Positions 46,560-58,411 of a stretch of 64,000 nt of DNA are shown in pieces. The notes under the pieces are model-generated. The model saw nothing but the letters and a program-made list of their open reading frames with translations. It ran no database searches and was not told the DNA's origin. Location of the stretch: positions 53,128 through 117,127 of the forward strand of contig NZ_MCIB01000038.1 of the NCBI RefSeq assembly GCF_003609645.1, given 5' to 3'. The position numbers were made by a program, and so were the translations under genes. Origin of the DNA: Thermohalobacter berrensis. GTDB taxonomy: Bacteria > Bacillota > Clostridia > Tissierellales > Thermohalobacteraceae. Numbering within the stretch: the stretch's first letter is position 1; each line of letters starts with the position of its first letter.

Positions 46560-47435
46560 CTACTTATCAAATATATTATTTTCTATTTCTTTACCCGATT
46601 TTGTTGCTGCTACGCCCCCTAAAGCCGTTTCTCTAAGTTCATGGGGAAGGGATTTTCCTACATTATACATTGCTTCAACAACTTCATCAAAGGGAATGAT
46701 ACTTTTTACACCTGCAAGGGCTAGGTCTGCAGCAAGCATAGCATTAACTGTACCTGATGCATTACGTTTAGCACAGGGAGCTTCAACTAACCCTGCTATA
46801 GGATCACATACAAGACCCAAAATATTTTTTAGAGCTATGGCAGCAGCATTTAAAGACATTTCCGGTGTCCCACCTGCCATTTCAACTATTGCTGCTGCAG
46901 CCATTGCAGATGCTGAACCACATTCAGCTTGACATCCACCTTCAGCACCAGATAAGGTTGCATTTTTAGCAATAATTTGACCTATTCCTGCTGCTGTAAA
47001 CAGAGCATTTATCATTGCATTTTCATCTAGATTTAACACTTCAGCTGAAGTAATAATAGAAGCAGGTAATATACCACAAGAACCGGCTGTTGGTGCAGCA
47101 ATTATTTTACCCATGGCTGCATTAATTTCTGAACAAGAGAGGGCTCTAGCCATAGCCTTGTTAAGTGTATTCCCACATATAGTAGTCTTTTTAGTATTGA
47201 TGTAATCGTTTACACGTTTAGCATCTCCACCGATAAGACCACTTATTGATTTTATTTCTCCATCTAATCCCTGTTTTGATGATTCTATCATAACTTTTAG
47301 ATTTTCTTTCATTTTATTTCTTATTTCACTTTCTGATTTTTCAAGTACTTTACATTCATTTTGAACAACTACATCAGAAATTTTTATTTTTTTCTCTTTA
47401 GTAATTTTAAGAAGCTCATAACCAGTGTTATACAT
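46560..47435 (-). CDS. sdaAA: L-serine dehydratase, iron-sulfur-dependent, alpha subunit
   Basis: Catalytic, [4Fe-4S]-bearing subunit converting L-serine to pyruvate and ammonia. The 291 residues show AAPTAGSCGILPAS near 140, GAEGGCQAECGSASAMAAAA, VCDPIAGLVEAPCAKRN near 230 and the Cys residues that hold the cluster. The two-subunit form is typical of Firmicutes and oxygen-sensitive. It follows sdaAB with a 2-base gap on the minus strand. Confidence 0.95.
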   Translation of the reverse strand: MYNTGYELLKITKEKKIKISDVVVQNECKVLEKSESEIRNKMKENLKVMIESSKQGLDGEIKSISGLIGGDAKRVNDYINTKKTTICGNTLNKAMARALSCSEINAAMGKIIAAPTAGSCGILPASIITSAEVLNLDENAMINALFTAAGIGQIIAKNATLSGAEGGCQAECGSASAMAAAAIVEMAGGTPEMSLNAAAIALKNILGLVCDPIAGLVEAPCAKRNASGTVNAMLAADLALAGVKSIIPFDEVVEAMYNVGKSLPHELRETALGGVAATKSGKEIENNIFDK

Positions 47436-47437
47436 AA

Positions 47438-48118
47438 TTACACCTCTTTTTTACGTAAATTTATAGCCCTAGCAGATATAATTTCGTTAATTTGTAAAAT
47501 TTTCTTTATAGCTTCATTAGGTATTTCACTATCTGTTTCGATAACCATTGATGCTTCTTGACCCTTTCCCTTCCTATTAACCTTCATTTTACCTATATTT
47601 ATGTTATTCGTAGCAAAAATAGCTGTAACCTTACTAATAATCCCAGGTCTGTCATATTGTCTAGTAATCAATGTAGGATAATCTCCTGTAAATTCCACTT
47701 TATATCCATTTATATTAGTTATAATAACATTTCCTCCACCTATTGAAGAACCAATTATTTCATCTTGTTTTTTGCCTTTTTTATAAAAAACTATTTTCAC
47801 TGTATTTGGATGCCGATAACCTAAATCAGTTTCTACAAACTTTACTTTTATTCCTTTTTTATTAGCGATTTTTAAAGAGCCCCTAAGCCTTTCATCATAT
47901 GGTTCCATTCCCAGAATGCCTGCAACTAAAGCTCTATCTGTTCCATGACCTTTATATGTTTTAGCAAAGGAACCATGAAGATAAAAAAGAACAGAATCAA
48001 AATCATTTCCAGAAATTTTACGTGCTAATTTACCTATTTTAGCAGCTCCTGCAGTATGGGAGCTTGAAGGACCTATCATAATAGGACCAAGTATGTCAAA
48101 AACACTATAATTATCCAT
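47438..48118 (-). CDS. sdaAB: L-serine dehydratase, iron-sulfur-dependent, beta subunit
   Basis: 226 residues. The N-terminal part has SVFDILGPIMIGPSSSHTAGAAKIG, the family signature for serine binding, and the C-terminal part an ACT domain (TLITRQYDRPGIISKVTAIF, then NINIGKMKVNRKGKGQEA). It pairs with SdaAA as the active enzyme. I use ATG 48118, where homology begins; the open frame continues upstream without similarity. GGAGAAGGGACGG before it serves as ribosome site. Confidence 0.93.
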   Translation of the reverse strand: MDNYSVFDILGPIMIGPSSSHTAGAAKIGKLARKISGNDFDSVLFYLHGSFAKTYKGHGTDRALVAGILGMEPYDERLRGSLKIANKKGIKVKFVETDLGYRHPNTVKIVFYKKGKKQDEIIGSSIGGGNVIITNINGYKVEFTGDYPTLITRQYDRPGIISKVTAIFATNNINIGKMKVNRKGKGQEASMVIETDSEIPNEAIKKILQINEIISARAINLRKKEV

Positions 48119-48212
48119 AACAACCGTCCCTTCTAAAGGAGAATATGTACAACTAAATTTTAACATTTGAAAAGTATAATTACAACTGTATAAAATCCAG
48201 AAAAACTTAACA

Positions 48213-48246
48213 AATAAAAAAGCGAGCAAAGCTCGCTTCGCTAGGG
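48213..48246 (-). terminator. Terminator of the PspC/LiaF-like pair, copy 2 of the CCCCTAGC...GCGAGC repeat
   Basis: On the minus strand CCCCTAGC is followed by AAGCGAGC-TTT-GCTCGCTT (a perfect 8-bp stem) and a T run. The core matches the copy at 24953-24988 on plus. Confidence 0.8.
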
Positions 48247-48333
48247 GAACCTAGTTCCCATTAATTACTAGAAAAACTAATTTGAAACAGAAAATGTAAA
48301 ATTAAAAACAGTAGTATAAACTTTAGGATAGTC

Positions 48334-49191
48334 TTACTTGGTTATTATAGTTAGGTTTCCAACCTCCATATCTATTTCAGCCTCTAACTTAGATTTAGCA
48401 TCATTATAATTAGGAGAGTAGTAATAACTATCAGAGTAATCCCAATTTAAATTTTTTAAATTAGTATGATTTAATACTCCATCAAATGCTAATTTTACTC
48501 CTATATCCTCTGGAATAATAATTTTAATATTTGCTGCCCTAGATTCTATATTTACTTTAGAACTTTCCATAAGATTACCATAATTAATTTCTATGTTACC
48601 AGCTTCAACCTCTAAATCTGTTTCTCTAATTTTTAGGTTACTAAAGTCTAGGTTACCATCAATTGCTATAAGGTCTGCTCTTATATCCCAGTCAATATCG
48701 TTGTTTAAATTAAAACTATAGATTTCATTATTATATTTTTTGTGAGATTTTTGGTTAAACTTTATATCAACAGTGTTATTACGAAATTTAACATCATTTT
48801 TTACAATTGGATTTGGTACATCAGCATATATGAGATTATCATTTGTTTCCTTTATATCTATCTTTGCACCATTTAAATCAAGAATTAAATTTCCATGTTT
48901 AATATCCTTTCGTTCTTCTAATACTAGCTTTGAATTAGAAGATGTTTCTAATTTAAATTGAGTGTAGAATCCATAACCTATTATTAATGCAAAAAATAAT
49001 ATCCAAGTAATTATTTTAACATTTTTATTTTTATTGAAGATTAAATTTATCCCTAAAACTATAAAAATAAATGGCCATAAATCAAATAATGTATACCATA
49101 TAGACCAATTAATTATTCCAAAGTTTCTAAGAATAAGAAATATACCAAACAAAACTAAAAAAAGTCCTAATATTAGATTTCGATTTTTCAA
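48334..49191 (-). CDS. LiaF-like membrane protein (cell-wall-active antibiotic response type)
   Basis: 285 residues from the TTG at 49191, chosen because AAAGGGGGA precedes it. The N-terminal 75 residues form about three membrane helices with NRNLILGLFLVLFGIFLILRN and LWPFIFIVLGINLIF, the repeat seen in LiaI/LiaF-like proteins. Residues about 100-285 are a beta-rich extracellular domain (repeated short strands such as NIEINYGNL, KVNIESRAANIKIIIPEDIGV), like the toast-rack/adhesin fold of LiaF. It follows the PspC gene by 1 base. Probably envelope-stress sensing or protection. Confidence 0.78.
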   Translation of the reverse strand: MKNRNLILGLFLVLFGIFLILRNFGIINWSIWYTLFDLWPFIFIVLGINLIFNKNKNVKIITWILFFALIIGYGFYTQFKLETSSNSKLVLEERKDIKHGNLILDLNGAKIDIKETNDNLIYADVPNPIVKNDVKFRNNTVDIKFNQKSHKKYNNEIYSFNLNNDIDWDIRADLIAIDGNLDFSNLKIRETDLEVEAGNIEINYGNLMESSKVNIESRAANIKIIIPEDIGVKLAFDGVLNHTNLKNLNWDYSDSYYYSPNYNDAKSKLEAEIDMEVGNLTIITK

Positions 49192-49192
49192 C

Positions 49193-49603
49193 TTATTTTT
49201 TCCCCCTTTGGTTATATATAATATATAATCCTCCAAGTATTAAGAAAATCGGCCAAAGCTTATCAAAGTCGAACCAATAGAAAGTTTTCTCAATCAAAAT
49301 TATACTTCCAGCCAACACCAAGATTATTCCAATTAAAACCTTATTCCTGTCTGAATGCTCAGTTGAACTAGTATTGTTATCTTTTTTTACTATTTCTGTA
49401 TTTGTAACTTCTTGAACCTTACCCCTTTCTGGGATAATTATTGCGCAAATAATATATGCTATAATCCCAGCTCCTATAGCAAAACTAATTAAAACCCAAA
49501 GGATTCTTACAAGAGTAACATCTAGATCCAAATATTCTGCAACCCCTCCACATACTCCAGCTATAACTTTATTTTCTGTTGAACGATATAATTTTTTTTC
49601 CAT
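49193..49603 (-). CDS. PspC-domain membrane protein
   Basis: 136 residues. PspC domain at 1-60 (KLYRSTENKVIAGVCGGVAEYL, VTLVRILWVLISFAIGAGI), a hydrophilic linker, then a second pair of membrane helices (VLIGIILVLAGSIILIEK, LWPIFLILGGLYIIY) of the LiaI-like type that is repeated in its downstream partner. ATG 49603 follows AAGGAGG by 6 bases. PspC proteins respond to membrane stress. Together with the LiaF-like gene it is a two-gene envelope-stress operon. No Lia two-component genes are in view. Confidence 0.88.
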   Translation of the reverse strand: MEKKLYRSTENKVIAGVCGGVAEYLDLDVTLVRILWVLISFAIGAGIIAYIICAIIIPERGKVQEVTNTEIVKKDNNTSSTEHSDRNKVLIGIILVLAGSIILIEKTFYWFDFDKLWPIFLILGGLYIIYNQRGKK

Positions 49604-49781
49604 AAGCAACCTCCTTAAAAAAACTTCTACTATTTAGTTATATTCTTAAGATATAAAATCCTTTACTATTTATAAAAAATATTGAAAATTAATATTTCTT
49701 AATATATTCCTTTAAATTAGTACCAGATTTTGTTTAATTTAATATATTAATAGTACCAGCATTTTGAAAGGGGGGAATAGC

Positions 49782-50225
49782 TTGCCTTATTCAGCCCGTG
49801 AACTATTAGCAAGAATAATTAAATGTGAAGCTGGGGGAGAAGGAGAAAGAGGAATGAAAGCAGTCGCAACTGTAGTAATGAATAGAGTTCATGCACCGTA
49901 CGGGGAATATCGTAGGGTTGCTCAGGGAGACCTTCGTAAAGTTATATATCAAGAATGTCAATTTGATTGTGTAAAGGGAATTATAGGGGGAAGGTCAAAT
50001 CCTCAAACAATATGGGCTAATCCTCCGGAAGATATACATTATGAAATAGCAGATTGGGCTTTAGCTGGGAATAAGCTTTATAATGTGGGTCAGTGCCTAT
50101 GGTATATGAATCCATATCGTCCAGGCTGTCCTTACACATTTCCTTGGAATGGAACAGGAAGATATACAATTAAAATAAGAAACCATTGTTTTTATCAGCC
50201 AACTGAACGTTATAGAGACACTTAA
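49782..50225 (+). CDS. SleB/CwlJ-type cell-wall hydrolase
   Basis: 147 residues comprising one Hydrolase_2 domain: ELLARIIKCEAGGEGERGMKAVATVVMNRV (catalytic Glu), VIYQECQFDCV and LWYMNPYRPGCPY. Related enzymes (SleB, CwlJ) degrade the spore cortex during germination. No signal peptide and no peptidoglycan-binding domain, so it is CwlJ-like and may be made in the mother cell. TTG 49782 follows AAAGGGGGG. The coat-like gene follows 40 bases later. Confidence 0.88.
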   Translation: MPYSARELLARIIKCEAGGEGERGMKAVATVVMNRVHAPYGEYRRVAQGDLRKVIYQECQFDCVKGIIGGRSNPQTIWANPPEDIHYEIADWALAGNKLYNVGQCLWYMNPYRPGCPYTFPWNGTGRYTIKIRNHCFYQPTERYRDT

Positions 50226-50265
50226 GATGGCCTAAATTTTTGTAATTTATAAAGGAGGGATTTTA

Positions 50266-50763
50266 ATGAGTAAAAGAAAAAAACAAAATGGAGATGAATA
50301 TCAAAGACCAGAAGCAATGCAAAGAGAAGAGATGCCAGAAAGGCCTATGGGTCCTGAGATGCCACAAAGACCAATGAGACCAGATATGCCACAACCACCT
50401 ATACCAACTATGCCAAGAACACCACAAATGCCTTACATGCCAACACCTTATACACCTTATTATGGATATCCTGGTGGAAGACCACCAGTTGTAAGGCCAC
50501 CTCAATTTGAACCAGAGGTAGATTTTGAGTTTGAGCCAGGACCACCAGTAACTGCAAGTACCAATTATCTTCAAGGATATTTGAGAACCTTAATAGGTAG
50601 ATTTGTAAGAATTGATTTTTTAATTGGTACTAACACTGTTGTAGACAGATCAGGTACTCTATTATCAGTAGGAATAGACCATGTAGTATTAAGAGAACCT
50701 GAATCAGATGATATAACTATAGCAGATCTATACTCTATAAAATTTGTTAAAGTATTTTATTAA
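50266..50763 (+). CDS. Putative spore coat protein with Pro/Met-rich N-terminus
   Basis: 165 residues. The first 95 are low-complexity, rich in Pro, Met, Arg and Tyr with loose repeats of the form RPMxPxMPQ and PYTPYYGYPGG. The C-terminal 65 (NYLQGYLRTLIGRFVRIDFL, then VVLREPESDDITIADLYSIK) form a small beta-rich domain reminiscent of GerQ-like coat proteins. Position after a SleB-like gene supports a spore role. AAGGAGGG precedes the ATG. A terminator follows. Confidence 0.65.
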   Translation: MSKRKKQNGDEYQRPEAMQREEMPERPMGPEMPQRPMRPDMPQPPIPTMPRTPQMPYMPTPYTPYYGYPGGRPPVVRPPQFEPEVDFEFEPGPPVTASTNYLQGYLRTLIGRFVRIDFLIGTNTVVDRSGTLLSVGIDHVVLREPESDDITIADLYSIKFVKVFY

Positions 50764-50765
50764 TT

Positions 50766-50808
50766 CAAAAAGGCTATTAAGTATTCCTTAACTTAATAGC
50801 CTTTTTTT
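50766..50808 (+). terminator. Intrinsic terminator after the coat-like gene
   Basis: AAAAAGGCTATTAAG (50767-50781) pairs with CTTAATAGCCTTTTT (from 50792), with a T run. Confidence 0.9.
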
Positions 50809-50973
50809 ATGAAAAAATAAAACTAATATAGCTAATAATAAAAATGAAGATAAGTAAATTTTCTCACAATTTGGTGAATAACTTATAAACTTATATATTC
50901 TTGATGAATACAAAGGCTTAATTTTTCATAGAATATCAGTATATCTAAAGAAATTTGTTTTTAAAGGAGAGTG

Positions 50974-53442
50974 GTGAATATTAAAGCTGTAATAATGGCC
51001 GGGGGAAAAGGAACAAGATTAAGGCCTTTAACCTGTGATATACCAAAGCCAATGGTTCCAATTCTTAATAAACCTGTAATGGAATATATTATAAACCTTT
51101 TAAAAAAACATGATATAAATGATATTGCTGTAACCATGGCATATTTTCCTTCTGTTATTACAGATTATTTTGGGGATGGCCAAGAATGGGGGGTAAACCT
51201 TAATTATTTTATTGAAGATGTACCTCTAGGTACAGGTGGAAGTGTTAAAAACGCAGAAGAAATATTAGATGATACATTTGTAGTAATAAGTGGAGACGCT
51301 TTAACTGATATAAATTTAAGAGAGGCTATTAAATTCCATAAAGATAAAAACTCAAAGGCAACTTTAGTATTAAAAAAAGAATCAGTTCCTTTAGAATATG
51401 GAGTAATAATAACGGATGATGAGGGTAGAATAGTAAGATTTTTAGAAAAACCAAGTTGGGGCGAAGTCTTTAGTGATACTATAAACACAGGTATATATAT
51501 ATTAGAACCGGAAGTTTTAGATTATTATAAAAAGGGAGACAATTTTGATTTTAGTAAAGACCTTTTTCCTAAATTGCTAAGGGATAAGGTACCAATGTAT
51601 GGATATGTAACAGATGACTATTGGTGTGATATTGGAAACCTAAATACATATAAATTAACACAGTATGATATTTTAAATGGAAAAGTAAATGTAGATTTAA
51701 GCTTAAATAAAGTAGAAGAAGGAATTTGGATTGGAGAAGGAACAAAATTAGGTAGAAATGTAAAAATAATACCACCAGTTTATATAGGGAAAAATTGTAT
51801 TATAAAAGATAATGTTAATATTGAACCATATACTATAATTGGACATAATTGTCATATTGAAAAAAATACATCTTTAAAAAGAAGTATAATATGGAATAAT
51901 TCTAGAATTGGTAAGAAAGTAGAAGGTAGGGGAACTGTAATTTGTAATAATGTACACGTTAATGATAGGGCTAAATTGTTTGAAGGTTCAGCAGTAGGAG
52001 TAGGAAGTATAGTATCATCAAATGTTGTCATTAAGCCTAATATTAAGATTTGGCCAGATAAAAAAATAGAAGAGAATACAATCGTAAAACAAAATTTAAT
52101 TTGGGGTACTAAGGCATCAAAAACATTGTTTGGATATAGAGATATATCCGGAAATATTAATATAGATATTACTCCAGAATTTGCTACACGTTTAGGGTCG
52201 GCCTTTGCATCTATAATGGATGATGAATCAACTATTATTGTAAGTAGTGATAATTCAAGTGCTTCTAATATTATTAAAAACTGTATAGCTTCTGGAATAC
52301 TTTCAACAGGTGTGGGAGTTATTGACATTAATAATACTGCTATGCCTATGAATCGATTTGCAGTAAGACATTATAAAGCAAATGGCGGAATTCATGTAAG
52401 AATCGATTATTCAAATAAAAATAAAGTGCACATTGAGTTTGTTGATAAAAATGGTGCTAATATTGGTAGAAGTACTGAAAGAAAAATTGAAAATATTTTT
52501 AATAGAGAAGACTTTGAAAGATGTAATGGTGATAAAGTAAAAGATGTAATAAAAATCCAGAATTTTGCTTCATTTTATATCAAGAATGGAGGAGATTTAT
52601 TAAAAGATATTTCACAGATAAAAAGGAAAAATCCTAAAGTTATTATTAGCTCAAGATCTCAAAATATAATTTCATTAGCTAAGATGTTCCTTGAATATAT
52701 TGGATGTGAAGTTAATACGGAATACTCAATCGAAAAATATAATTCAGTAGATGAATATTTTTCATTTTTATCAAAACAGGTAAAAGACAAGAAAGCAGAT
52801 ATGGGGATAATATTTAGCGAAAATGGAGAAAATATTATACTAATTGATGATAAAGGAAGGGTTATTGATAAGGAAAAATATATTGCTGTAATTTCACTTA
52901 TAACTTTAAAGATTGGAAATATAAAAAAATTAGTCATTCCTTATAATTCCCCTAAAGTTATTGAAGAAATGGCTAGAAAATATGACGTAGATGTAATTAG
53001 AACTAAATCAAATCCTTCAAACATTATAAACAGAATATTTGAAATATCAGATAAAAATTCGTTAATACAATATATATTAAATTTTGATGGAATTTGGGGA
53101 ACAGGTAAAATTATTGATTTTCTTATTCAAAATGAAACCTCTCTTAGTAAAATAGCCGATGAAGTGCCAAATTTCCATTATGTAAGAGAAGAGATAGCAT
53201 GTGATTGGAAAGATAAAGGAAGAGTCATAAGAGAGGTTATAGAAGAGAATAAAGATAAGGATATTGAACTTTTTGAAGGAGTAAAAATAAATGATAACAG
53301 AGGTTGGGCTTTAATACTTCCCGATAGTGAAAAACCAGTTTTTAACATATATGCTGAGGGATTTTCGGAAGAGTATGCACAAGAGTTATCAACATTTTAT
53401 AGTGAAAAGGTAAAAAAATTATTAAAAAATCAAGGGCAATAA
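50974..53442 (+). CDS. Sugar-phosphate nucleotidyltransferase fused to a phosphomannomutase-like domain
   Basis: 822 residues. The N-terminal 235 form a nucleotidyltransferase ([61 protein letters not shown]), followed by hexapeptide repeats to about 370. The rest resembles phosphogluco/phosphomannomutase, but the catalytic Ser loop (TASHNP in active enzymes) is absent. The equivalent region reads [14 protein letters not shown]. This fused family occurs in Firmicutes and other phyla. It probably makes an NDP-hexose such as GDP-mannose for envelope glycans. GTG 50974 is preferred over GTG 50971 by spacing from AAAGGAG. Confidence 0.85.
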   Translation: MNIKAVIMAGGKGTRLRPLTCDIPKPMVPILNKPVMEYIINLLKKHDINDIAVTMAYFPSVITDYFGDGQEWGVNLNYFIEDVPLGTGGSVKNAEEILDDTFVVISGDALTDINLREAIKFHKDKNSKATLVLKKESVPLEYGVIITDDEGRIVRFLEKPSWGEVFSDTINTGIYILEPEVLDYYKKGDNFDFSKDLFPKLLRDKVPMYGYVTDDYWCDIGNLNTYKLTQYDILNGKVNVDLSLNKVEEGIWIGEGTKLGRNVKIIPPVYIGKNCIIKDNVNIEPYTIIGHNCHIEKNTSLKRSIIWNNSRIGKKVEGRGTVICNNVHVNDRAKLFEGSAVGVGSIVSSNVVIKPNIKIWPDKKIEENTIVKQNLIWGTKASKTLFGYRDISGNINIDITPEFATRLGSAFASIMDDESTIIVSSDNSSASNIIKNCIASGILSTGVGVIDINNTAMPMNRFAVRHYKANGGIHVRIDYSNKNKVHIEFVDKNGANIGRSTERKIENIFNREDFERCNGDKVKDVIKIQNFASFYIKNGGDLLKDISQIKRKNPKVIISSRSQNIISLAKMFLEYIGCEVNTEYSIEKYNSVDEYFSFLSKQVKDKKADMGIIFSENGENIILIDDKGRVIDKEKYIAVISLITLKIGNIKKLVIPYNSPKVIEEMARKYDVDVIRTKSNPSNIINRIFEISDKNSLIQYILNFDGIWGTGKIIDFLIQNETSLSKIADEVPNFHYVREEIACDWKDKGRVIREVIEENKDKDIELFEGVKINDNRGWALILPDSEKPVFNIYAEGFSEEYAQELSTFYSEKVKKLLKNQGQ

Positions 53443-53509
53443 TTGCCTTTGATTTTTTGACAGTAACTAAAAGATAAAAGATTAAAAAAACAGAGGGAAG
53501 GGATGAGGA

Positions 53510-56500
53510 ATGTTAAAAAATTTAAACAAAACTAATGATAAATTTATTCAAATTAAAGATGTATTGTTAGATCCAGAGGATTTAATTGAACATGCCAAAG
53601 AGGTTGCTAAAATTCATAATGTATCAAAAGATAAAAGACCAACAAGGTCTTTATTAAAAAGATTAGATCAAAATTTTAATATAATAACCTCAGTATATAA
53701 TAGCCTAAACAAGCTTTCTAAAAACAACCAAAACTTGTCCCATGCCTCTGAGTGGTTACTTGATAACTACTATCTAATTGAAGAACAAGTAAAAGAAGTA
53801 AAACAAAAACTTACTAAGAAAAAATATCTAAAGTTAAGAGTATTGAACAATGGGTTTTTAAAGGGATATCCAAGGGTATATGCTTTAACACTTGAATTAA
53901 TTTCACATACAGATGGAAGATTAGATGAAGAACAATTAATAAAGTTTATAAAGGCATATCAGTCTCAACATATACTTTCTATTGCAGAAATATGGTCCCT
54001 CTCTTTAATGATAAGAATAGCATTAATTGAGTATATTAGAAATTTATGCCAAAGAATTCACAAAATTCAGGATGATTGGACTAAAATAGAAAATTTAACA
54101 GATGCACCATATGATAAACTATTAGATTCAGTAGATACTACTATTGAAAATATGAATAGATTAAACCCAGTATTTATTGAGTATTTAATAAGACAAATAA
54201 GGAATAAGAAATATGATATTGGTAATATAAAAGAGATAATAAATAATAAGTTAGAACAATTTAATACTGCACTAGAAAGGGTAATAGAAGAATCACATAA
54301 CGAACAAGCTGAATTAAAGAATTCACTTGGAAATGCAATTACAAGTCTTAAGGTTGTTTCTAAACTTGATTGGAATGACATATTTGAAACATTATGTGTT
54401 GTTGAAGGGATTTTAAGAGATGATCCATTAAAGGTATATTCAGATATGGATTTTGAGTCAAGAGATTATTATAGACAGCAAATTGCAGATATTGCAGATA
54501 AAACTAGAATACCAGAAACTACAGTAGCTAGAAAAGCAATCGAAATAGCTAAAAAAGAATCCAATAATGATGAGAATAAAAAGGGACATGTTGGATACTA
54601 TTTAATAGATAATGGAAGAAAAAAATTGTTAAAAGAATTAGGATACACAGGGAAGGATAACTTTCATGACTACCCTTTTTCTTATTATATAGCTCCTATC
54701 ATATTAATTGTATTTACAATTGTAACACTATTTACTATATATACTTATAGGGTATCTGAAAGTATTCTAACTACTATCTTAACTGCGGTTATAACTGTAA
54801 TTCCAGTAAGCGATATAGCTGTAAAAAGTATAAACTGGCTTTACACTCATTTAGTTCCTCCAGCCCTATTACCTAAATTAGAATATAGAAATGGAATATC
54901 TGAAAAAGCTACAACTTTAGTGGTAGTTCCTACTCTATTACCAAATGTAAAAACTGTTAAAGAATTAGTAAGCCAGTTAGAAATACACTATCTATCAAAT
55001 AAAGAAGATAATTTATATTTTGCATTAGTGGGTGATTTTAAAGATTCTGATAAAAAAGAAAATAATGAAGATAATGAAATAACAAAGACAGCAATAAAGT
55101 TAATAAAAGAATTAAATAAAAAATATGCCAAAGATGAAGATATTTTTTTCTTTTTCCATAGAGAGAGGAAATTCTCAAAAACTCAAAATAGATGGATGGG
55201 TTGGGAAAGAAAAAGAGGTGCATTAGTAGAATTAAACAGATTACTTAAAGGAGCAGAAGATACATCATACTCTATAGTAACTGGTGATATTTCTAAACTT
55301 AAGGAAAAAGTAAAATATGTAATAACACTTGATGCAGATACAAAAATGCCATTAAATACTGCTAAAAAACTAATAGGAACAATTTCACACCCTTTAAATA
55401 AAGCTAAACTTGATAAAAACAATAAGATTGTATCAGAAGGCTATGGGATAATACAACCTAGAATAAGTCTTGATATAGAGAGTGCAAATATTTCATTATT
55501 CACAAGAATTTTTGCAGGACAAGGGGGAATTGACCCATATACAACTGCAATTTCAGATATTTATCAAGACCTATTTAGAGAGGGAATATTTACTGGTAAA
55601 GGTATATATGATGTTGATGTCTTTGATACAGTTTTAAGTGATACTATTCCTGATAATTCAATATTAAGCCATGATTTACTTGAAGGAAGTTATATAAGAA
55701 CAGGCCTTGCAACAGATATAGAGCTTGTTGATGGTTATCCATCAAAATACAACTCATATATTATGAGGTTGCATAGATGGATAAGGGGTGACTGGCAGTT
55801 AATAAAGTGGCTTTTTTCAAAAGTGAGGAATAGAGAGGGAGTACTTGTAGAAAACCCTTTATCAACACTCTCTAAATGGAAGATATTAGATAACCTAAGA
55901 AGAAGTCTAGTTCCTGTAACTTTAACCTTATTAATTATATTAGGCCTACTCCTTCTGCCTGGTAAAGCATATATATGGGTAGGATTAGCTTTATTAGCCT
56001 TAGGCTTTCCATTAGTTATTGAATTTGCAAACTATTTAATTATGAAATATTATAGGGCATCAAGGGATAAATTAAATGGAAATCTTATATATGGATTAAA
56101 AAGGACCTTTTATCTTGTAATCCTTTTATTTGTTTTTTTACCATATGAAGGTTATATGATGGCTGATGCTATCTTAAGAACTCTCTATAGAGTATTTATA
56201 TCTAAAAAGAATTTATTAGAATGGGTTACTGCAGCTGATGTAGAAAAAAGATTAAAAAATAACACTATTAGTTTTATAAGCAGAATGAGACCTTCTATAT
56301 TTATAGCCTTACTTGTGTTTGCCTTAGGGATATTTATAAAACCACAAAATTTACTATATATTATACCAATTACAATAGTATGGGCAATAGGTCCATATGT
56401 AGCCTATAAAATAAGTCAACCAGAGATTAAAGGAATAGAAAAATTAGCAGGTAAAGATATAGAAATATTAAGAAGAATCGGAAGAAAAACTTGGGCTTAT

Positions 56501-58324
56501 TTTGAAGATTTTTCAGGAGAAGAAAACAATTATCTTCCACCTGATAATTATCAAGAAGACCCTCCTAACGGGTTGGCATATAGAACTTCTCCAACTAACA
56601 TAGGATTTTTATTAATTTCTATATTAGCTGCTAGAGATTTTGGATATATTTCAACTACAAAAATGATAGATAGGATAGAAAAAACAATTTCAACTATAGA
56701 AAAATTAGATACTTGGAAGGGACATTTATATAACTGGTATGATATAAAAACTTTAGAACCATTAAGACCATACTTTATTTCTACAGTAGACAATGGAAAT
56801 TTTATAGCATATCTAATAACTTTAAAAGAAGGTCTTAAAGAATATCTTAAAAAGCCTTTAATTGATAAAAGTTTAGTAAAAGGTATAAAGGATACTTTAG
56901 ACTTAATAGAAGATAAGAAGCCAGATGATGAATATATAAACTTCTTACTAAGTAAGAAAGAGATTAATTTAAAAGAATGGAGAACTTTACTTAAGAACTT
57001 TTCAAATATAGATGGAGAAGTCTCGGTTTGGCATCAAAAATTAGTAGAAATGATTAATTCTTTTTCAGAAGAAATAGATGAAATTCTACCTACAGAAGAA
57101 GAAATAGAAATATTAAAGGATTTACCTAATGAAAATTTTAATGATTATATACAAAAAATTATATCAACAAGGGAGTTAACTACTTTAAATAATATATATG
57201 AAAAGCTATTAGAAAAAATAACTAAATTTATAAATGATAAAAATAATGCCAATAAAGAGAAATTATTATCTATAAAAGAAAAAATACTTAAAGTAAAAAA
57301 TAATGTACAAGACACTGTTAATAAAACTTCTTTATTGATAGACAGAATAGATAAAATAATTGATAATGCAAAATTTGAACCACTTTATGATAAAAAAAGA
57401 CATCTGTTTGCTATAGGATATAATATACAGGATGAAGAACTTACCAATTCCTATTATGATTTATTAGCATCAGAGGCTAGAACTGTAAGTTACATTGCAA
57501 TAGCTAAAGGAGAAATTCCAGAAAAACACTGGTATAAACTAGGTAGAGCATTATCTAAAATTAATGGTTATAGAGGGTTAGTTTCATGGACAGGAACTAT
57601 GTTTGAATATTTAATGCCATCCTTAATAATGAAGAATTATGATAATACACTTATGGATGAAACATATTCAACAGTTATTAAAGCTCAGAAAAAATATGGA
57701 AAAGCTAGAGGAGTTCCATGGGGAACTTCAGAATCAGGATATTTTGCTTTTGATATAGATCTAAACTATCAATATAAAGCCTTTGGTGTGCCAGATTTAG
57801 GCTTAAAAAGAGGCCTTGTACAAGATATGGTAGTTTCATGTTATTCAACATTGTTGGCACTACCCTTTGACCCAAAGGGAGCAATTGAAAATATCAAAAA
57901 ACTTATATCTGATGGGTTAGAAGGATTATATGGTCTTTATGAAGCGGTTGATTATACACCAAAACGTCTACCATATGGAGAAAAAAAAGGGATAATAAAA
58001 AGTTTTATGGCACATCATCAAGGAATGAGTTTTATTGCTCTTAATAACTATATAAATGAAAATATTATGCAAAAGAGGTTCCATTCCAATCCAGTAATGA
58101 AAGCAGGTGAAATACTATTACAAGAAAAAGTACCTATAAGGGCAATTATTACAAAAGAAAACAAAGAACTTATAGAACCATTAGAGGAGGACAAACAAAA
58201 AGGAAGAGAAGTAATTAGGGAATTTGGTCTTACAAAATCCTATTTGCCAAAATGTCAGTTACTTTCTAATGGTAGGTATTCTATTTTAGTTACAGATAAG
58301 GGTATAGGTTATAGCAAAAAATAA
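53510..58324 (+). pseudogene. Cyclic beta-1,2-glucan synthase-type protein, N-terminal part up to an in-frame TAA
   Basis: 1604 residues of an NdvB/ChvB-like protein. Membrane helices lie near 395-440, 800-850 and 860-970. Between them is a GT84 glycosyltransferase (ITLDADTKMPLNTAKKLIG near 607, QGGIDPYTTAISDIYQDL, LSHDLLEGSYIRTGL, RLHRWIRGDWQL near 757). Residues about 985-1500 are a glucoamylase-like (DUF3131) domain with YRTSPTNIGF and RGVPWGTSESGYFAFD. The frame stops at TAA 58322-58324 within the first GH94-associated domain, just after LVTDKGIGYSKK. Homologues read straight on through this place, and so does this frame (ELQITRWRSDLL). Confidence 0.8.
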
Positions 58325-58411
58325 GAGCTTCAAATAACACGTTGGAGAAGTGACTTATTAACCCATAAATATGGTAATTTTATATTCTTAAAAAACGAAG
58401 AAACTGGAGAA

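Noticed and set aside
58322..58324. Recoded stop (selenocysteine or programmed readthrough) in the glucan synthase
   Set aside because: The codon is TAA, not TGA, and no readthrough context or SECIS-like stem was evident; a nonsense mutation or read error is simpler.
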